From NCBI RefSeq assembly GCF_000381905.1, contig NZ_KB907247.1:68798-132797 (forward strand): a stretch of DNA of 64,000 nucleotides. Reading direction: 5' to 3'. The notes beneath the pieces were generated by a model. That model did no database searches. It saw nothing but the letters and a program-made list of their open reading frames with translations, and had not been told where the DNA came from. Source of the stretch: Paenibacillus fonticola DSM 21315. GTDB lineage: Bacteria > Bacillota > Bacilli > Paenibacillales > Paenibacillaceae. The first letter of the stretch is position 1. Every line of letters begins with the position of its first letter. Made by a program: the position numbers and the translations under genes. This document shows, piece by piece, positions 33,166 to 42,111 of this stretch.

Positions 33166-34791
33166 TTGTCCAAGAAAGAGTCTTTTGTTAAAGGAACTTT
33201 AATTCTTACCGCAGCCGCTCTTATTGCCAGATTGCTCGGACTGTTTCAGAGGGTGCCCTTAGAGCATATTATGGGGTCGGTTGGAAATGCTTCTTATACT
33301 CTGGCTAACGGCGTATATTTTGTGCTGCTGCCTTTGGCTACGGCTGGATTGCCCAGTACGTTAAGCCGGATGGTTTCCGAGCGGCATGCTCTCGATCGTC
33401 CTGCTGAATCGGAGCGGGTATACCAGGCTGCTCTCTGGTTTGCAGCTGTCATGGGCATCATTATGTCGTTATTTCTGTATTTTGCTGCCCCTTACTATGC
33501 GGCGGCTTCCAGAGTGCCGGAGGCGGCGATTGCAATTCAGGCGCTGGCCCCGGCACTGCTCATATTTCCGGTTATCGCGATCATTCGCGGTTATCTCCAA
33601 GGCCGTAACATTATGATCGCCGGTGGGGTCTCCCAGGTCATTGAACAAATTATCCGTGTTGGCTCCGGGCTGGCGCTGGGCTTCATGCTCTATTACATGA
33701 ATGCCAAAGGGGAAGAAATTGCCGCAGCGGCTACGTTCGGCGCGGTGCTTGGCGGCGTGGCCGCATTGCTAGTCATGCTCTATTACCACTTTAGGACGAA
33801 GCGCCGCGACCGCAGTGAGGGACTGCCTCGGGCTAAAGATGATCCGAACCGGCTGCCATTCTCTAAAATATATGCGGAAATATTCAAGCTGTCGATTCCG
33901 ATCGTCCTGACCTCGCTCGCTGTGCCTGCGGTCTATTTCATTGACGGTTCCATTCTAAAGCCTCTGCTCGGCCAGCAGGTCGGCCTGGAAGAGGCGACCA
34001 ACCTGCTGGGCATACTCGGCACCCGGGCCCAGATGATCGCCGGAATTCCGCCGATTTTGGCGATCGCATTAAGCACGTCGCTGCTGCCGATCATATCGGC
34101 GGCGTTTGCCAGGAAGGACGAGGAACATCTCAACCGGCAAGTAACGATGGCTTTGCGGGTGTCTGTCCTGACGGGAATGCCGGTGATCATTGCCCTGAGT
34201 ACAGCAGCGTATTCGGTTAACGGCCTGCTGTTCAGTACACGCGACGGCAGCAGCATCGTCGCCTTGCTGACCTTTGGCACGATATTTCAAATTACGATGA
34301 TGATCAGCAATTCGATTTTAATCGGTATTAACAAGGTGAATTTATCGATGATTCATGTCGGGATCGGTGTGGCGGTGAAGCTGGCGGGAAGTCTGCTTCT
34401 CGCTCCTGTATGGGGCATTTATGGCATTATCACGGCGACGATACTCTGCTTCCTCGTCATTACGCTGCTTAACATCCGAACGATGAAGCAGATCGTTACA
34501 TTCTCGATTATGGGCAGCCGCTGGGGAGGCTTCCTGCTGACGGTAGTCCTGCTGTCCGGTGCCGGCTACGGCCTTAACCAGGCGGGAATTCAGCTTGTAT
34601 CCATCCTTCCGGCTCGCCTGGCCTTCTTTATTACCTGCTGCATTGTCGGACTTGCCGTAGTTGCGCTGTACCCAGTCCTGCTAGTCCTGCTGCGCGTCGT
34701 CCGGAGAGACGAGCTGGCGACGTATCCTGCGCCGCTGCGCAAGCTGCTGTCGCCGCTTATGCGGCTGCAGCGCGGCGTACAGCGCGGGTAA
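33166..34791 (+). CDS. MurJ/SpoVB-family lipid II flippase-like protein
   Basis: This 541-aa polytopic protein (about 14 segments) belongs to the MVF/polysaccharide exporter group. Characteristic stretches are TAAALIARLLGLFQRVPLEHIMG, NGVYFVLLPLATAGLP and IIRGYLQGRNIM. It is closest in feel to B. subtilis YtgP (MurJ), which moves lipid-linked peptidoglycan precursor across the membrane; SpoVB is the sporulation paralogue, and the two cannot be separated by eye. TTG start after AAGAAGGAAA. Confidence 0.88.
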   Translation: MSKKESFVKGTLILTAAALIARLLGLFQRVPLEHIMGSVGNASYTLANGVYFVLLPLATAGLPSTLSRMVSERHALDRPAESERVYQAALWFAAVMGIIMSLFLYFAAPYYAAASRVPEAAIAIQALAPALLIFPVIAIIRGYLQGRNIMIAGGVSQVIEQIIRVGSGLALGFMLYYMNAKGEEIAAAATFGAVLGGVAALLVMLYYHFRTKRRDRSEGLPRAKDDPNRLPFSKIYAEIFKLSIPIVLTSLAVPAVYFIDGSILKPLLGQQVGLEEATNLLGILGTRAQMIAGIPPILAIALSTSLLPIISAAFARKDEEHLNRQVTMALRVSVLTGMPVIIALSTAAYSVNGLLFSTRDGSSIVALLTFGTIFQITMMISNSILIGINKVNLSMIHVGIGVAVKLAGSLLLAPVWGIYGIITATILCFLVITLLNIRTMKQIVTFSIMGSRWGGFLLTVVLLSGAGYGLNQAGIQLVSILPARLAFFITCCIVGLAVVALYPVLLVLLRVVRRDELATYPAPLRKLLSPLMRLQRGVQRG

Positions 34792-34897
34792 GGCGGCTAG
34801 CACGCTTACTGCTGCCAGCGGTAGCCAGTGGCAGTTTGCGGTAAGCCTGCAGGAACTCCGTGGCCGCATAAAGTTACGGTAAGCCCGCAGCGAAGCG

Positions 34898-36187
34898 CTA
34901 ATCGGCGGCGTCGTGGGCGAGCGCCGTCTTCAGCACGCCGGCTCTGTGCTCGCGACTGATGTCGCACAGCAGCGGCGTCGAAGGCGCGCTGATTCCGTTC
35001 AGCGCGCCCGTGTCCTTGAGCCAATCCTCACGGGATATTGGCTCATAAGGCGTGTCGCCCCAAGCATCAAGGAGCTTGGGGCTGTAGAGACGCTCGCCCG
35101 GCGGCAGCGTCTCGCTCTCAAGAAGCTCTGACCCCTGCAAGGGCGCGGTCAGAGCTTCTTCTTTATTGGCCGTGAAGATGTCCGGCCAATAATCTGCACG
35201 CGAGCCCGTGTGCGGCACGGCTCGCGCAAAGGCCAGCGCGCCGCTGCGCACAGCGCGCAGGCCCATGAGCATCGCGTAAAGGCTTTTGCCTAACGCGATG
35301 CGGGCGGGCAGGCTGCCGAAATCCGTGACGGTTCGGCCGGCCAGACGGGTTACCCCAGCGCCTTCCAGCAGGGGGAGGATGACCTGATTCAGGCCTGATA
35401 GGCTGTACAGGTGGAAATTCATCTTTTCCGTCACATGCCTCTGATAGAAAGGATGCTGGATAACCCGCTGCTCGATATAGTTCTGTTCGTTAATAATGAG
35501 CCCGACTGTCAGCAGCGCGCTCCCCCGGTCAATCCAAAACCGCTCCCAAAAGGGGCGCATAAAACGCGACACGCTGAAATAGCGCAGCAGGTGAAATTGG
35601 CTTGTCCCGAGCTCGCGGCTTTTGCGGTACAGCAGCAATTGCGGGTAGGCGTCTTGAAAAATAAGCGCATTGCTGCGCTCGAGGAAACGGTAGATGGACC
35701 GCTTGCCTTCTTCATCCACTACATCGGACATCCGGCTGCCGCGTAAATCCGTCATGTTCCACCCGGCATTACGGGACACCATATGGGCAAGGAAGGCCCA
35801 GTGCAGCTCGGGGCATGCTTCATAGCATTCCAGATAAGCGGCGGTGCGCGTAACGTTGCTGACACCGGCCCGGCTCGTTGCTTTTAAAATATCCTCGCCC
35901 AGTTCCCGGTCCGCAGAGGTCCATTTCTCTTCATCCTGGGAGCGGTATGCTGCACCGCGCCTTAACAGCTCTTCGATCTCACCGGACACCGTTCGGGCGG
36001 AAGCTTCGTTCCAGCCTAGCGAAAGCCGCTTTTCGCGGAGCTTCGAAGATTGCGTGAAGTCCATCGCTTTACAGCGGATGGCTTCGCGAACCGTCGATGG
36101 CAGGCGAAACAGCAGCAGTTTGAGACGCTGGACCGCAGTCGTGCCTGAAGGTTTATCCGGAGGGAAATTCTGCTCATTCTGCTTCAT
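34898..36187 (-). CDS. DUF2515 family protein (YppC-like)
   Basis: A 429-aa protein with the DUF2515 core: AYLECYEACPELHWAFLAHMVSRNAGWNMTDL-type segment (around residue 125) and YPQLLLYRKS. The family, which includes B. subtilis YppC, has no known role. The 120-residue tail is poorly conserved and locally GC-rich compared with neighbours. The ATG at 36187 follows GCGAGGAA by seven bases; a longer frame from 36214 has no site. Confidence 0.82.
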   Translation of the reverse strand: MKQNEQNFPPDKPSGTTAVQRLKLLLFRLPSTVREAIRCKAMDFTQSSKLREKRLSLGWNEASARTVSGEIEELLRRGAAYRSQDEEKWTSADRELGEDILKATSRAGVSNVTRTAAYLECYEACPELHWAFLAHMVSRNAGWNMTDLRGSRMSDVVDEEGKRSIYRFLERSNALIFQDAYPQLLLYRKSRELGTSQFHLLRYFSVSRFMRPFWERFWIDRGSALLTVGLIINEQNYIEQRVIQHPFYQRHVTEKMNFHLYSLSGLNQVILPLLEGAGVTRLAGRTVTDFGSLPARIALGKSLYAMLMGLRAVRSGALAFARAVPHTGSRADYWPDIFTANKEEALTAPLQGSELLESETLPPGERLYSPKLLDAWGDTPYEPISREDWLKDTGALNGISAPSTPLLCDISREHRAGVLKTALAHDAAD

Positions 36188-36573
36188 GTGAATTCCTCGC
36201 TTTAATATCCACACATTTTATTAAAAGTATGGCCTAAAAATTTGACTTCCACTCTCCAATTTGTTTGACTAAAGGAAGGTTATTCAAAACAAAAAAGATG
36301 TTCAAACCGCGCGCATCTCCCAGCGCGCGGTGCTTCGCTGCATGACATGACGGAGGTCGGTCGAGTGAGAAGGCCGCCCAAAGAAAGAAAGCCGTTTAAT
36401 GTGAAAGCAGGCCGAAAGAAGTAGACCGTTCCAAGTTTATAGCATCGGCCTGAGCCAGAACATCGGCCAAAGAAAAAGGCCGTTTTAGGAAAGAATATCC
36501 TTCAAAGCGCTGGCCTTCAAAAATTTGAACTTGTGCTAACAATCCGGAGCGAAAGAGAAAGGAATGAGCTAAA
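36188..36573. other. Intergenic region with hairpins
   Basis: No supported gene. It holds a perfect GC-rich inverted repeat (CCGCGCGC / GCGCGCGG, 36307-36330), several GGCCG-AAAGAAA-like short repeats, and a terminator-like CGGCC / GGCCG hairpin followed by TTTT at 36464-36486. Confidence 0.6.
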
Positions 36574-36936
36574 GTGAAACAAGTGGCATCCGCAGGGGAA
36601 TTCAATGTAAGCATTCAATCCAGCAATTTAATCGTGGCCGTCTTCAAGGCGGACTGGTGTGGTGACTGTAAGTTTATCGATCCATTTATGCCGGAGGTTG
36701 AGGAGAAATACGCTGACCGCTTAACACTCATCGAAGTCGATGTAGACAAAGTGGGCGAGGTTAGCCAGGAGCAGAACATTTTAGGAATTCCTAGCTTCGT
36801 GGCGTATACGGACGGACGCGAGCTGGTCCGATTCGTCAATAAGCTGCGGAAATCGCGCGAAGAGATTGAGGATTTCTTGAATAAGGCTTTGGCTGTTTAT
36901 CATACTTTGCATGACACACCGGAGAGAAAAGAATAA
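36574..36936 (+). CDS. Thioredoxin-like protein
   Basis: A 120-aa thioredoxin-fold protein with the active site WCGDC (in FKADWCGDCKFIDP), the conserved cis-proline in GIPSFVAY, and a charged C-terminal tail. It resembles B. subtilis YtpP more than TrxA, since the active site is CGDC rather than CGPC. Likely a cytosolic thiol-disulfide reductase. GTG start after GAAAGGAATGAG. Confidence 0.88.
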   Translation: MKQVASAGEFNVSIQSSNLIVAVFKADWCGDCKFIDPFMPEVEEKYADRLTLIEVDVDKVGEVSQEQNILGIPSFVAYTDGRELVRFVNKLRKSREEIEDFLNKALAVYHTLHDTPERKE

Positions 36937-37007
36937 CATTGGCGCATAAAATGCCTCACTTAGATAACGAAATCAACAATAAATAACGCAATCAACAACA
37001 TAAATCA

Positions 37008-37049
37008 CATCGCCTCCTAAATTAACGGGGAGGCGATGTTTTATTTTTG
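37008..37049 (+). terminator. Terminator after the thioredoxin-like gene
   Basis: ACATCGCCTCC / GGAGGCGATGT perfect 11-base stem followed by a T-rich tail. Confidence 0.85.
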
Positions 37050-37161
37050 AACATTTTGTCACAGTTTAACTATGACTGCATGTTCCTTATCGGTTATAAT
37101 GAAGAATGATTTAGGGTGTAATCGGTACTTATTAATCCAGAAATTGCAGGTGAAGTAACCT

Positions 37162-38130
37162 TTGAACACAAAGCAACTGAAATGGATCGCTTATATTTCC
37201 TGTTTGGTCATGTTTTTGGCTACACTAGGCGGAAGCGTTGTCACCAAGACGGAGTCGGGACTCGGCTGCGGCAATGAGTGGCCGCTCTGCCACGGTAAAT
37301 TCGTTCCGGCGCATACGTTAGCCTCGATGATTGAATACTCGCACAGGGCGGTTAGCGGAGCTGCGGGTTTACTTTCCGTCGCTGCGTTCGTCGCCTTTTG
37401 GAAATACCGTAAAAACCGCCGCGACCTGCAGCTTTATGCGCTGCTGGCGCTGATTTTCGTCATGGTCCAGGCGTTTATGGGCGCGATGGCTGTCATAAAT
37501 CCGACGTCCTCCGCGGTGATGGCGCTGCACTTTGGCTTTTCACTGATCGCTTTTGCCAGCTCGGTCATGCTTGTACTCGGCATACGCGAAGACGAGATCA
37601 GGCAAGGAAGCCCGCCAACAGCTCCGCGCGCGCGCGTATCTTTGCGGTTTCGAAATTGGGTATGGGCAACGACGGCCTACACTTATATCGTTGTATATCT
37701 TGGCGCTTATGTAAGCCACACGGATTCGGCTGGCGGGTGCACGGGATGGCCGCTCTGTAACGGAGAGCTTATCCCGGAATTGTCCGGGGGCGTGGGCATT
37801 GCCTTTTTGCACCGGGTAGCGGCGGCTCTGCTGCTTTTACTTATCGCCCTGATAGGACACGTTGCCTTCTGGAGATATCCCGATAACCGGGAAGTCCGCA
37901 CACTTGGCTTAGCGGGAACGATTCTGGCTGTCATTCAAGTTTTTACGGGCGCAAGCATTGTGTTCACGATGAACAATTACCATGTTTACTTGTTTACATC
38001 GCTGGCCCATATCGTCGTTTTGGCTGCTTTGTTCGGGGTGCTGTCTTATTTAAGCGTAAGGACATGGCAGATGAGCCGCTTAGGGGACGGGAAGAGCCAA
38101 GGCGAAGGCGTGCATACGGTGCAGTCATAA
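37162..38130 (+). CDS. ctaA: Heme A synthase
   Basis: CtaA (322 aa) oxidises heme O to heme A, using the product of CtaB. It is a membrane protein with eight segments in two related halves, each with a WPLC motif. The first-half loop has Cys36 and Cys43 (CGNEWPLC) and heme-ligand His61 in EYSHRAVSG, equal to the Cys35/Cys42/His60 set of B. subtilis CtaA. The second half has CTGWPLC and FLHRVAAA. TTG start; TATAAT at 37095 is a plausible -10. A HEPN-like gene follows by 24 bases. Confidence 0.95.
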   Translation: MNTKQLKWIAYISCLVMFLATLGGSVVTKTESGLGCGNEWPLCHGKFVPAHTLASMIEYSHRAVSGAAGLLSVAAFVAFWKYRKNRRDLQLYALLALIFVMVQAFMGAMAVINPTSSAVMALHFGFSLIAFASSVMLVLGIREDEIRQGSPPTAPRARVSLRFRNWVWATTAYTYIVVYLGAYVSHTDSAGGCTGWPLCNGELIPELSGGVGIAFLHRVAAALLLLLIALIGHVAFWRYPDNREVRTLGLAGTILAVIQVFTGASIVFTMNNYHVYLFTSLAHIVVLAALFGVLSYLSVRTWQMSRLGDGKSQGEGVHTVQS

Positions 38131-38154
38131 TCATTCCAGGAAGCGAGGATAAGC

Positions 38155-38871
38155 ATGCTGCGTATACTACTTGGTGAACCCCCCAGACAGAATGAAGGGC
38201 TGCTGGCGGATACGATAGACGCGATGTTCAGGACGATCAGGCTGCTGCAGAAGGAAATGGAGCGGCGCCAGGATTCCTTGCATGATTTGCGTAAGTTAGA
38301 AATTTGGATTCGCGGATTAATTTCTTCACTGGATGAGCTTGAACAAGGGAAGTATGCTGCTAACTTTTTTCGCCGCAAAGTAGTTCACGATTATTTGGAG
38401 GATATGACGGCGGAAGAGAGAAGCGATTATGCGCGGTACTTGTACTTTTATAAAGATGGCTTTATCCGTGTGTTTTCTATATTGGATAAATTAGGGACAG
38501 TGCTGAACGAACTGTTTGAGCTCAATACGTCGAAAGTGAAAATGCACTTTTCCTTTTTTACGGTGCTGCGCCAGTTTCGTTATTTGAAGGTGCATCCCGA
38601 ATTGGCTGACCGGCTGTTCTCCATCAAGGAGAAGCATAAGGAAGCGATGGGCGTGCTGCGGCGCCGCCGCAATACCGAAATTCATTATATGAACGCAGAG
38701 ATGCAGGATGATTTGTGGCAGAGGCATCAGACTCTGAATGACAAGGTGGAATTGGAGGATCTCGACCAGTATCTCCGCGATTTGGAGCATGGCTACGAGA
38801 TGGTGTGCGAGACTTTATTTACCGTATTTGTCTATACGAACGAGAGATGGAAAAAAGTTAAGCAGAGTTAA
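38155..38871 (+). CDS. HEPN-domain-like protein (Cthe_2314 type)
   Basis: A 238-aa, largely helical soluble protein. It contains an R-x4-H motif, Arg172-Asn-Thr-Glu-Ile-His177, the signature of HEPN RNase-like domains, and the whole resembles the Cthe_2314 HEPN group as I recall it. HEPN proteins with this motif are often metal-independent RNases in toxin or defence systems, but a lone copy without a MNT partner suggests a housekeeping role. It is 24 bases downstream of ctaA and probably co-transcribed. Confidence 0.65.
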   Translation: MLRILLGEPPRQNEGLLADTIDAMFRTIRLLQKEMERRQDSLHDLRKLEIWIRGLISSLDELEQGKYAANFFRRKVVHDYLEDMTAEERSDYARYLYFYKDGFIRVFSILDKLGTVLNELFELNTSKVKMHFSFFTVLRQFRYLKVHPELADRLFSIKEKHKEAMGVLRRRRNTEIHYMNAEMQDDLWQRHQTLNDKVELEDLDQYLRDLEHGYEMVCETLFTVFVYTNERWKKVKQS

Positions 38872-38895
38872 CGCATAGAACTAGAGTAATTTCCT

Positions 38896-38924
38896 TTGAC
38901 AAAAGCGGATAAAGACTCTATACT
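38896..38924 (+). promoter_or_regulatory. SigA promoter of the S-box/metNIQ transcript
   Basis: TTGACA, a 17-base spacer and TATACT, about 55 bases before the riboswitch core. Confidence 0.8.
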
Positions 38925-38978
38925 CTATTTCTAAGATAGTTTTCAGAAATAATCATGCTTGTTTCTTAATTTCATATT

Positions 38979-39187
38979 TTCTTATCGAGAGAGGCGGAGG
39001 GAAAGGCCCGATGAAGCCCAGCAACCGATTTGGTCAAACTGTGGTTGATCACCGCTACCTTTGGCAAATGTCATGGTGCTAATTCCTTCAAGACCGTTCC
39101 TTAAGAAATGGGCGGTTTTGGCAGATGAGAAGGCATTGTCTTTACGTAAAGAGAGCCCTTTGATTCTGCGGGGCTCTTTATTTTATT
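38979..39187 (+). ncRNA. SAM-I riboswitch (S-box) with terminator
   Basis: The sequence CTTATCGAGAGAGGCGGAGG, then GGCCCGATGAAGCCCAGCAACC, is the conserved SAM-I aptamer, continuing to GGTGCTAATTCC at about 39077-39089. The expression platform ends in the AGAGAGCCC / GGGCTCTT hairpin and a T-rich tail (39149-39187). High S-adenosylmethionine should terminate transcription ahead of metN; shortage should switch metNIQ on. Confidence 0.95.
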
Positions 39188-39284
39188 ATGGCGGTTCGCC
39201 CATCGAGCCCAGGCAGCCCTTATAGCTGCACAAGTCACTCCATTTGCTTTCTGATCGACTATGATTACGGGAGGATCATTCGTT

Positions 39285-40301
39285 TTGATAGAACTCAAAC
39301 AGCTCACCAAAACTTACGGCAGCAAGAAGAAGTTAACAACCGCTTTGTCTGAGCTTAACCTTACCGTGAACAAGGGTGAAATCTTCGGTGTTATCGGTCA
39401 TTCCGGGGCAGGGAAGAGCACGCTCATTCGCTGTATAAATTTACTGGAACGGCCAACCGAAGGGGAAGTATGGGTAGGCGGTGTGGAGCTGACCAGGTTA
39501 AAAAAGCGTGAACTTCAGCAGCAGCGCCAGAAGATCGGCATGATTTTTCAGCACTTTAATCTGCTGTCTTCCGCAAATGTATATGACAACATTGCCTTTC
39601 CGTTACGGCTGGTGGGCACTCCGAAACGGCAGATCGACGCCAAGGTCAATGAGCTGCTCTCGCTCGTTGGTCTGACCGACCATAAGCAGAAATATCCCGC
39701 CCAGCTATCCGGCGGGCAGAAACAGAGGGTTGGCATTGCCCGGGCGCTTGCGAGCGACCCTGACGTGCTGCTTTGTGATGAAGCGACATCAGCTCTTGAT
39801 CCGCAGACGACCGATTCGATTCTGAATTTACTGCTGGAAATAAACCGGAAATTTAGTTTGACTATTTTGTTGATTACGCATGAAATGCACGTCATCCAGC
39901 GGATCTGCGACCGGGTCGCTGTCATCCATCAGGGCGGCATCGTGGAGCAGGGTCCGGTAACTGAAGTGTTCCTCAAGCCGCGGCATGCGGTTACGCGGGA
40001 ATTCATCAGCCGCGAGCTGGCTGGCGAAGAAGGCTTTAAGCTGGCAGCCTCGGTTCCGCGGCCGGAATGGGCCCGTCTGGTTAAGATAACGTTCCTTGGC
40101 GCAAAGACGTATGAATCGGTGCTGTCCCAAGTCGTAAGAGAGACAGGAGTTAATTTTGCTATATTGCAAGGGACGATCTCCACGATTAAGGAAGTCCCAT
40201 ATGGCCAACTGACCGTTTCCTTCGAAGGCGATAATGCCAAGGTGGATGAAACGCTGAAGCTGCTGCGGGAGCGCGAGCTTGATGTGGAGGTGATCGGGTA
40301 A
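39285..40301 (+). CDS. metN: Methionine ABC transporter ATPase
   Basis: The 338-aa ATPase of the MetNIQ importer has Walker A GHSGAGKST, signature LSGGQKQR, Walker B DVLLCDEAT, and a C-terminal NIL (ACT-like) domain at about 260-338, which senses methionine and inhibits transport in E. coli. TTG at 39285 follows GGGAGG by ten bases; the upstream in-frame ATG at 39261 lacks a site. Its TAA overlaps the metI ATG by one base. Confidence 0.95.
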   Translation: MIELKQLTKTYGSKKKLTTALSELNLTVNKGEIFGVIGHSGAGKSTLIRCINLLERPTEGEVWVGGVELTRLKKRELQQQRQKIGMIFQHFNLLSSANVYDNIAFPLRLVGTPKRQIDAKVNELLSLVGLTDHKQKYPAQLSGGQKQRVGIARALASDPDVLLCDEATSALDPQTTDSILNLLLEINRKFSLTILLITHEMHVIQRICDRVAVIHQGGIVEQGPVTEVFLKPRHAVTREFISRELAGEEGFKLAASVPRPEWARLVKITFLGAKTYESVLSQVVRETGVNFAILQGTISTIKEVPYGQLTVSFEGDNAKVDETLKLLRERELDVEVIG

Positions 40302-40969
40302 TGGGCAATTTTGATTTTTCCAAAATCAATTGGGATGAAATGCGCACCGCCACGGGCGATACGCTGCTCATGATGGGCTATGCGACTTTCTTTACTTTTC
40401 TGATTGGCCTGCCGCTCGGGATTATGCTGTATAGCTTCTCGCGATCTAATCACTGGCTAATCGGTCTGCTCTACAGAATATTGTCGATCATCGTAAACAT
40501 TGTCCGATCTGTACCGTTTATCATTTTGATCGTAGTACTTATTCCATTTACCCGGATGGTCGTCGGGGTATCGTATGGTGTTCAGGGAACGATCTTGCCG
40601 CTCGTGATCGGGGCTGCTCCGTTCTTTGCACGGCTCGTCGAGACTTCCTTGCGTGAAGTTGATCGCGGCGTTATTGAGGCGTCACAGGCGATGGGGGCTT
40701 CCCCGCTGCAGGTTGTTCGAAAGGTTCTTCTGCCCGAATCGCTGCCAGGGCTGATTGCCGGTATGACGATTACGGCAGTTACACTCGTCTCCTATACGGC
40801 GATGTCCGGCATGGTTGGGGGCGGGGGACTTGGCGACCTGGCGATCAGGTACGGCTACCACCGTTACCAAAAGGAAGTCATGATCGTCTCTGTTGTCTTT
40901 ATGATCATATTCGTGCAACTGCTGCAAATGATCGGCGACCGTTTGGTTATTTATTTTACGCGGAAATAA
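40301..40969 (+). CDS. metI: Methionine ABC transporter permease
   Basis: This 222-aa permease with five to six membrane segments forms the channel with MetN. The EAA loop is in EASQAMGASPLQVVRKVLLPES. Translationally coupled to metN. Same S-box regulon. Confidence 0.95.
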   Translation: MGNFDFSKINWDEMRTATGDTLLMMGYATFFTFLIGLPLGIMLYSFSRSNHWLIGLLYRILSIIVNIVRSVPFIILIVVLIPFTRMVVGVSYGVQGTILPLVIGAAPFFARLVETSLREVDRGVIEASQAMGASPLQVVRKVLLPESLPGLIAGMTITAVTLVSYTAMSGMVGGGGLGDLAIRYGYHRYQKEVMIVSVVFMIIFVQLLQMIGDRLVIYFTRK

Positions 40970-41037
40970 GGAATTACTATATATATAAAGCACATCCTTA
41001 TTCAAAAAAAACATATTCATTAGGAGGGCATACTGTT

Positions 41038-41907
41038 ATGAAAAAATGGACATTATCTTTGTTGACACTGGCGCTTGTATTGGTGCTCGCCGCTTGCGGA
41101 AACAAGCCTGCGAACAACAGCAACGGTGCTGCAGAGGCACCGCAAAACAATGCGGGCAACGCAGAGCAGGCAGCACCGGCACCGGAAGAAACCGTTAAAC
41201 TCGTTGTAGGTGCTACTGTACCGCATGCTGACATCCTGAAGTTCATCGCGCCACAATTAAAAGAAGAAGGCGTAGAACTGGAAATCAAAGAATTTACGGA
41301 TTATGTTCAACCGAACGTACAAGTGTTCGAGAAACAGCTTGATGCAAACTATTTCCAGCATCAGCCTTATCTTGACAATCAAAACGAAGAAAACAAGATG
41401 GATCTTGTCTCTGTTGTAGGTGTTCACGTTGAGCCGTTTGGAGCATATTCGAAAAAATATAAATCTGCAGATGAGATCGCCGACGGCGCAAAGGTAGCTA
41501 TTCCTAATGACCCTACCAACGGTGGACGTGCGCTTCTGTTGCTTGAGAAGCAAGGTCTGATTAAGCTCAAAGAAGGCGCAGGCATTACAGCTACAAAAGC
41601 CGACATTGTTGAAAACCCTAAGAACTTTAACATTATAGAGCTTGAGGCGGCTATGCTTCCTCGCCAATTGGATGAAATGGACTTTGCTCTAATTAATACG
41701 AACTATGCGATCGAAGCTGGCTTGAATCCAATTAATGACTCCCTGTTCATTGAGGATAAGGAATCCCCTTACACGAACTTGCTTGTATCCCGTCCGGACA
41801 ACAAAGATTCCGATGCGATTCAAAAGCTGGCTAAAGCTCTTACTTCCGATGAAGTAAGAACGTTCATTGAAGAAACTTACGAGGGAGCATTGGTCCCTGT
41901 ATTCTAA
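41038..41907 (+). CDS. metQ: Methionine-binding lipoprotein
   Basis: The NLPA-family substrate-binding protein of MetNIQ (289 aa). The lipobox is LAAC with Cys20; a Asn/Ala/Pro-rich linker (about 22-55) follows and the binding domain begins KLVVGATVPHADILKF. It is exported and anchored in the outer leaflet. ATG follows GGAGGGCA. A strong terminator ends the operon. Confidence 0.95.
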   Translation: MKKWTLSLLTLALVLVLAACGNKPANNSNGAAEAPQNNAGNAEQAAPAPEETVKLVVGATVPHADILKFIAPQLKEEGVELEIKEFTDYVQPNVQVFEKQLDANYFQHQPYLDNQNEENKMDLVSVVGVHVEPFGAYSKKYKSADEIADGAKVAIPNDPTNGGRALLLLEKQGLIKLKEGAGITATKADIVENPKNFNIIELEAAMLPRQLDEMDFALINTNYAIEAGLNPINDSLFIEDKESPYTNLLVSRPDNKDSDAIQKLAKALTSDEVRTFIEETYEGALVPVF

Positions 41908-41957
41908 TCATACGCAAGGGATTGACCCTTGCCCGTCATAATATAACGATGATGATT

Positions 41958-41985
41958 CCGCAGCCCTATGGCTGCGGTTTTTTTT
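41958..41985 (+). terminator. Terminator of metNIQ
   Basis: CCGCAGCC / GGCTGCGG perfect stem with a CTAT loop followed by eight or more T. Confidence 0.92.
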
Positions 41986-42111
41986 GTTTTATGTGCGATT
42001 TCAGCATCCCTAAAGATCGTTAATTTGTTACATCATTCGTTGACCAGTGCTGTAGAAGGGGGAGGTGTTGTATTTTACAATGAAAATCAAAGATAAAAAG
42101 TTGGTGAGAGA

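Noticed and set aside
36396..36614. 72-aa minus-strand frame overlapping the thioredoxin-like start
   Set aside because: Overlaps a well-supported gene start and hairpin repeats; no ribosome-binding site.
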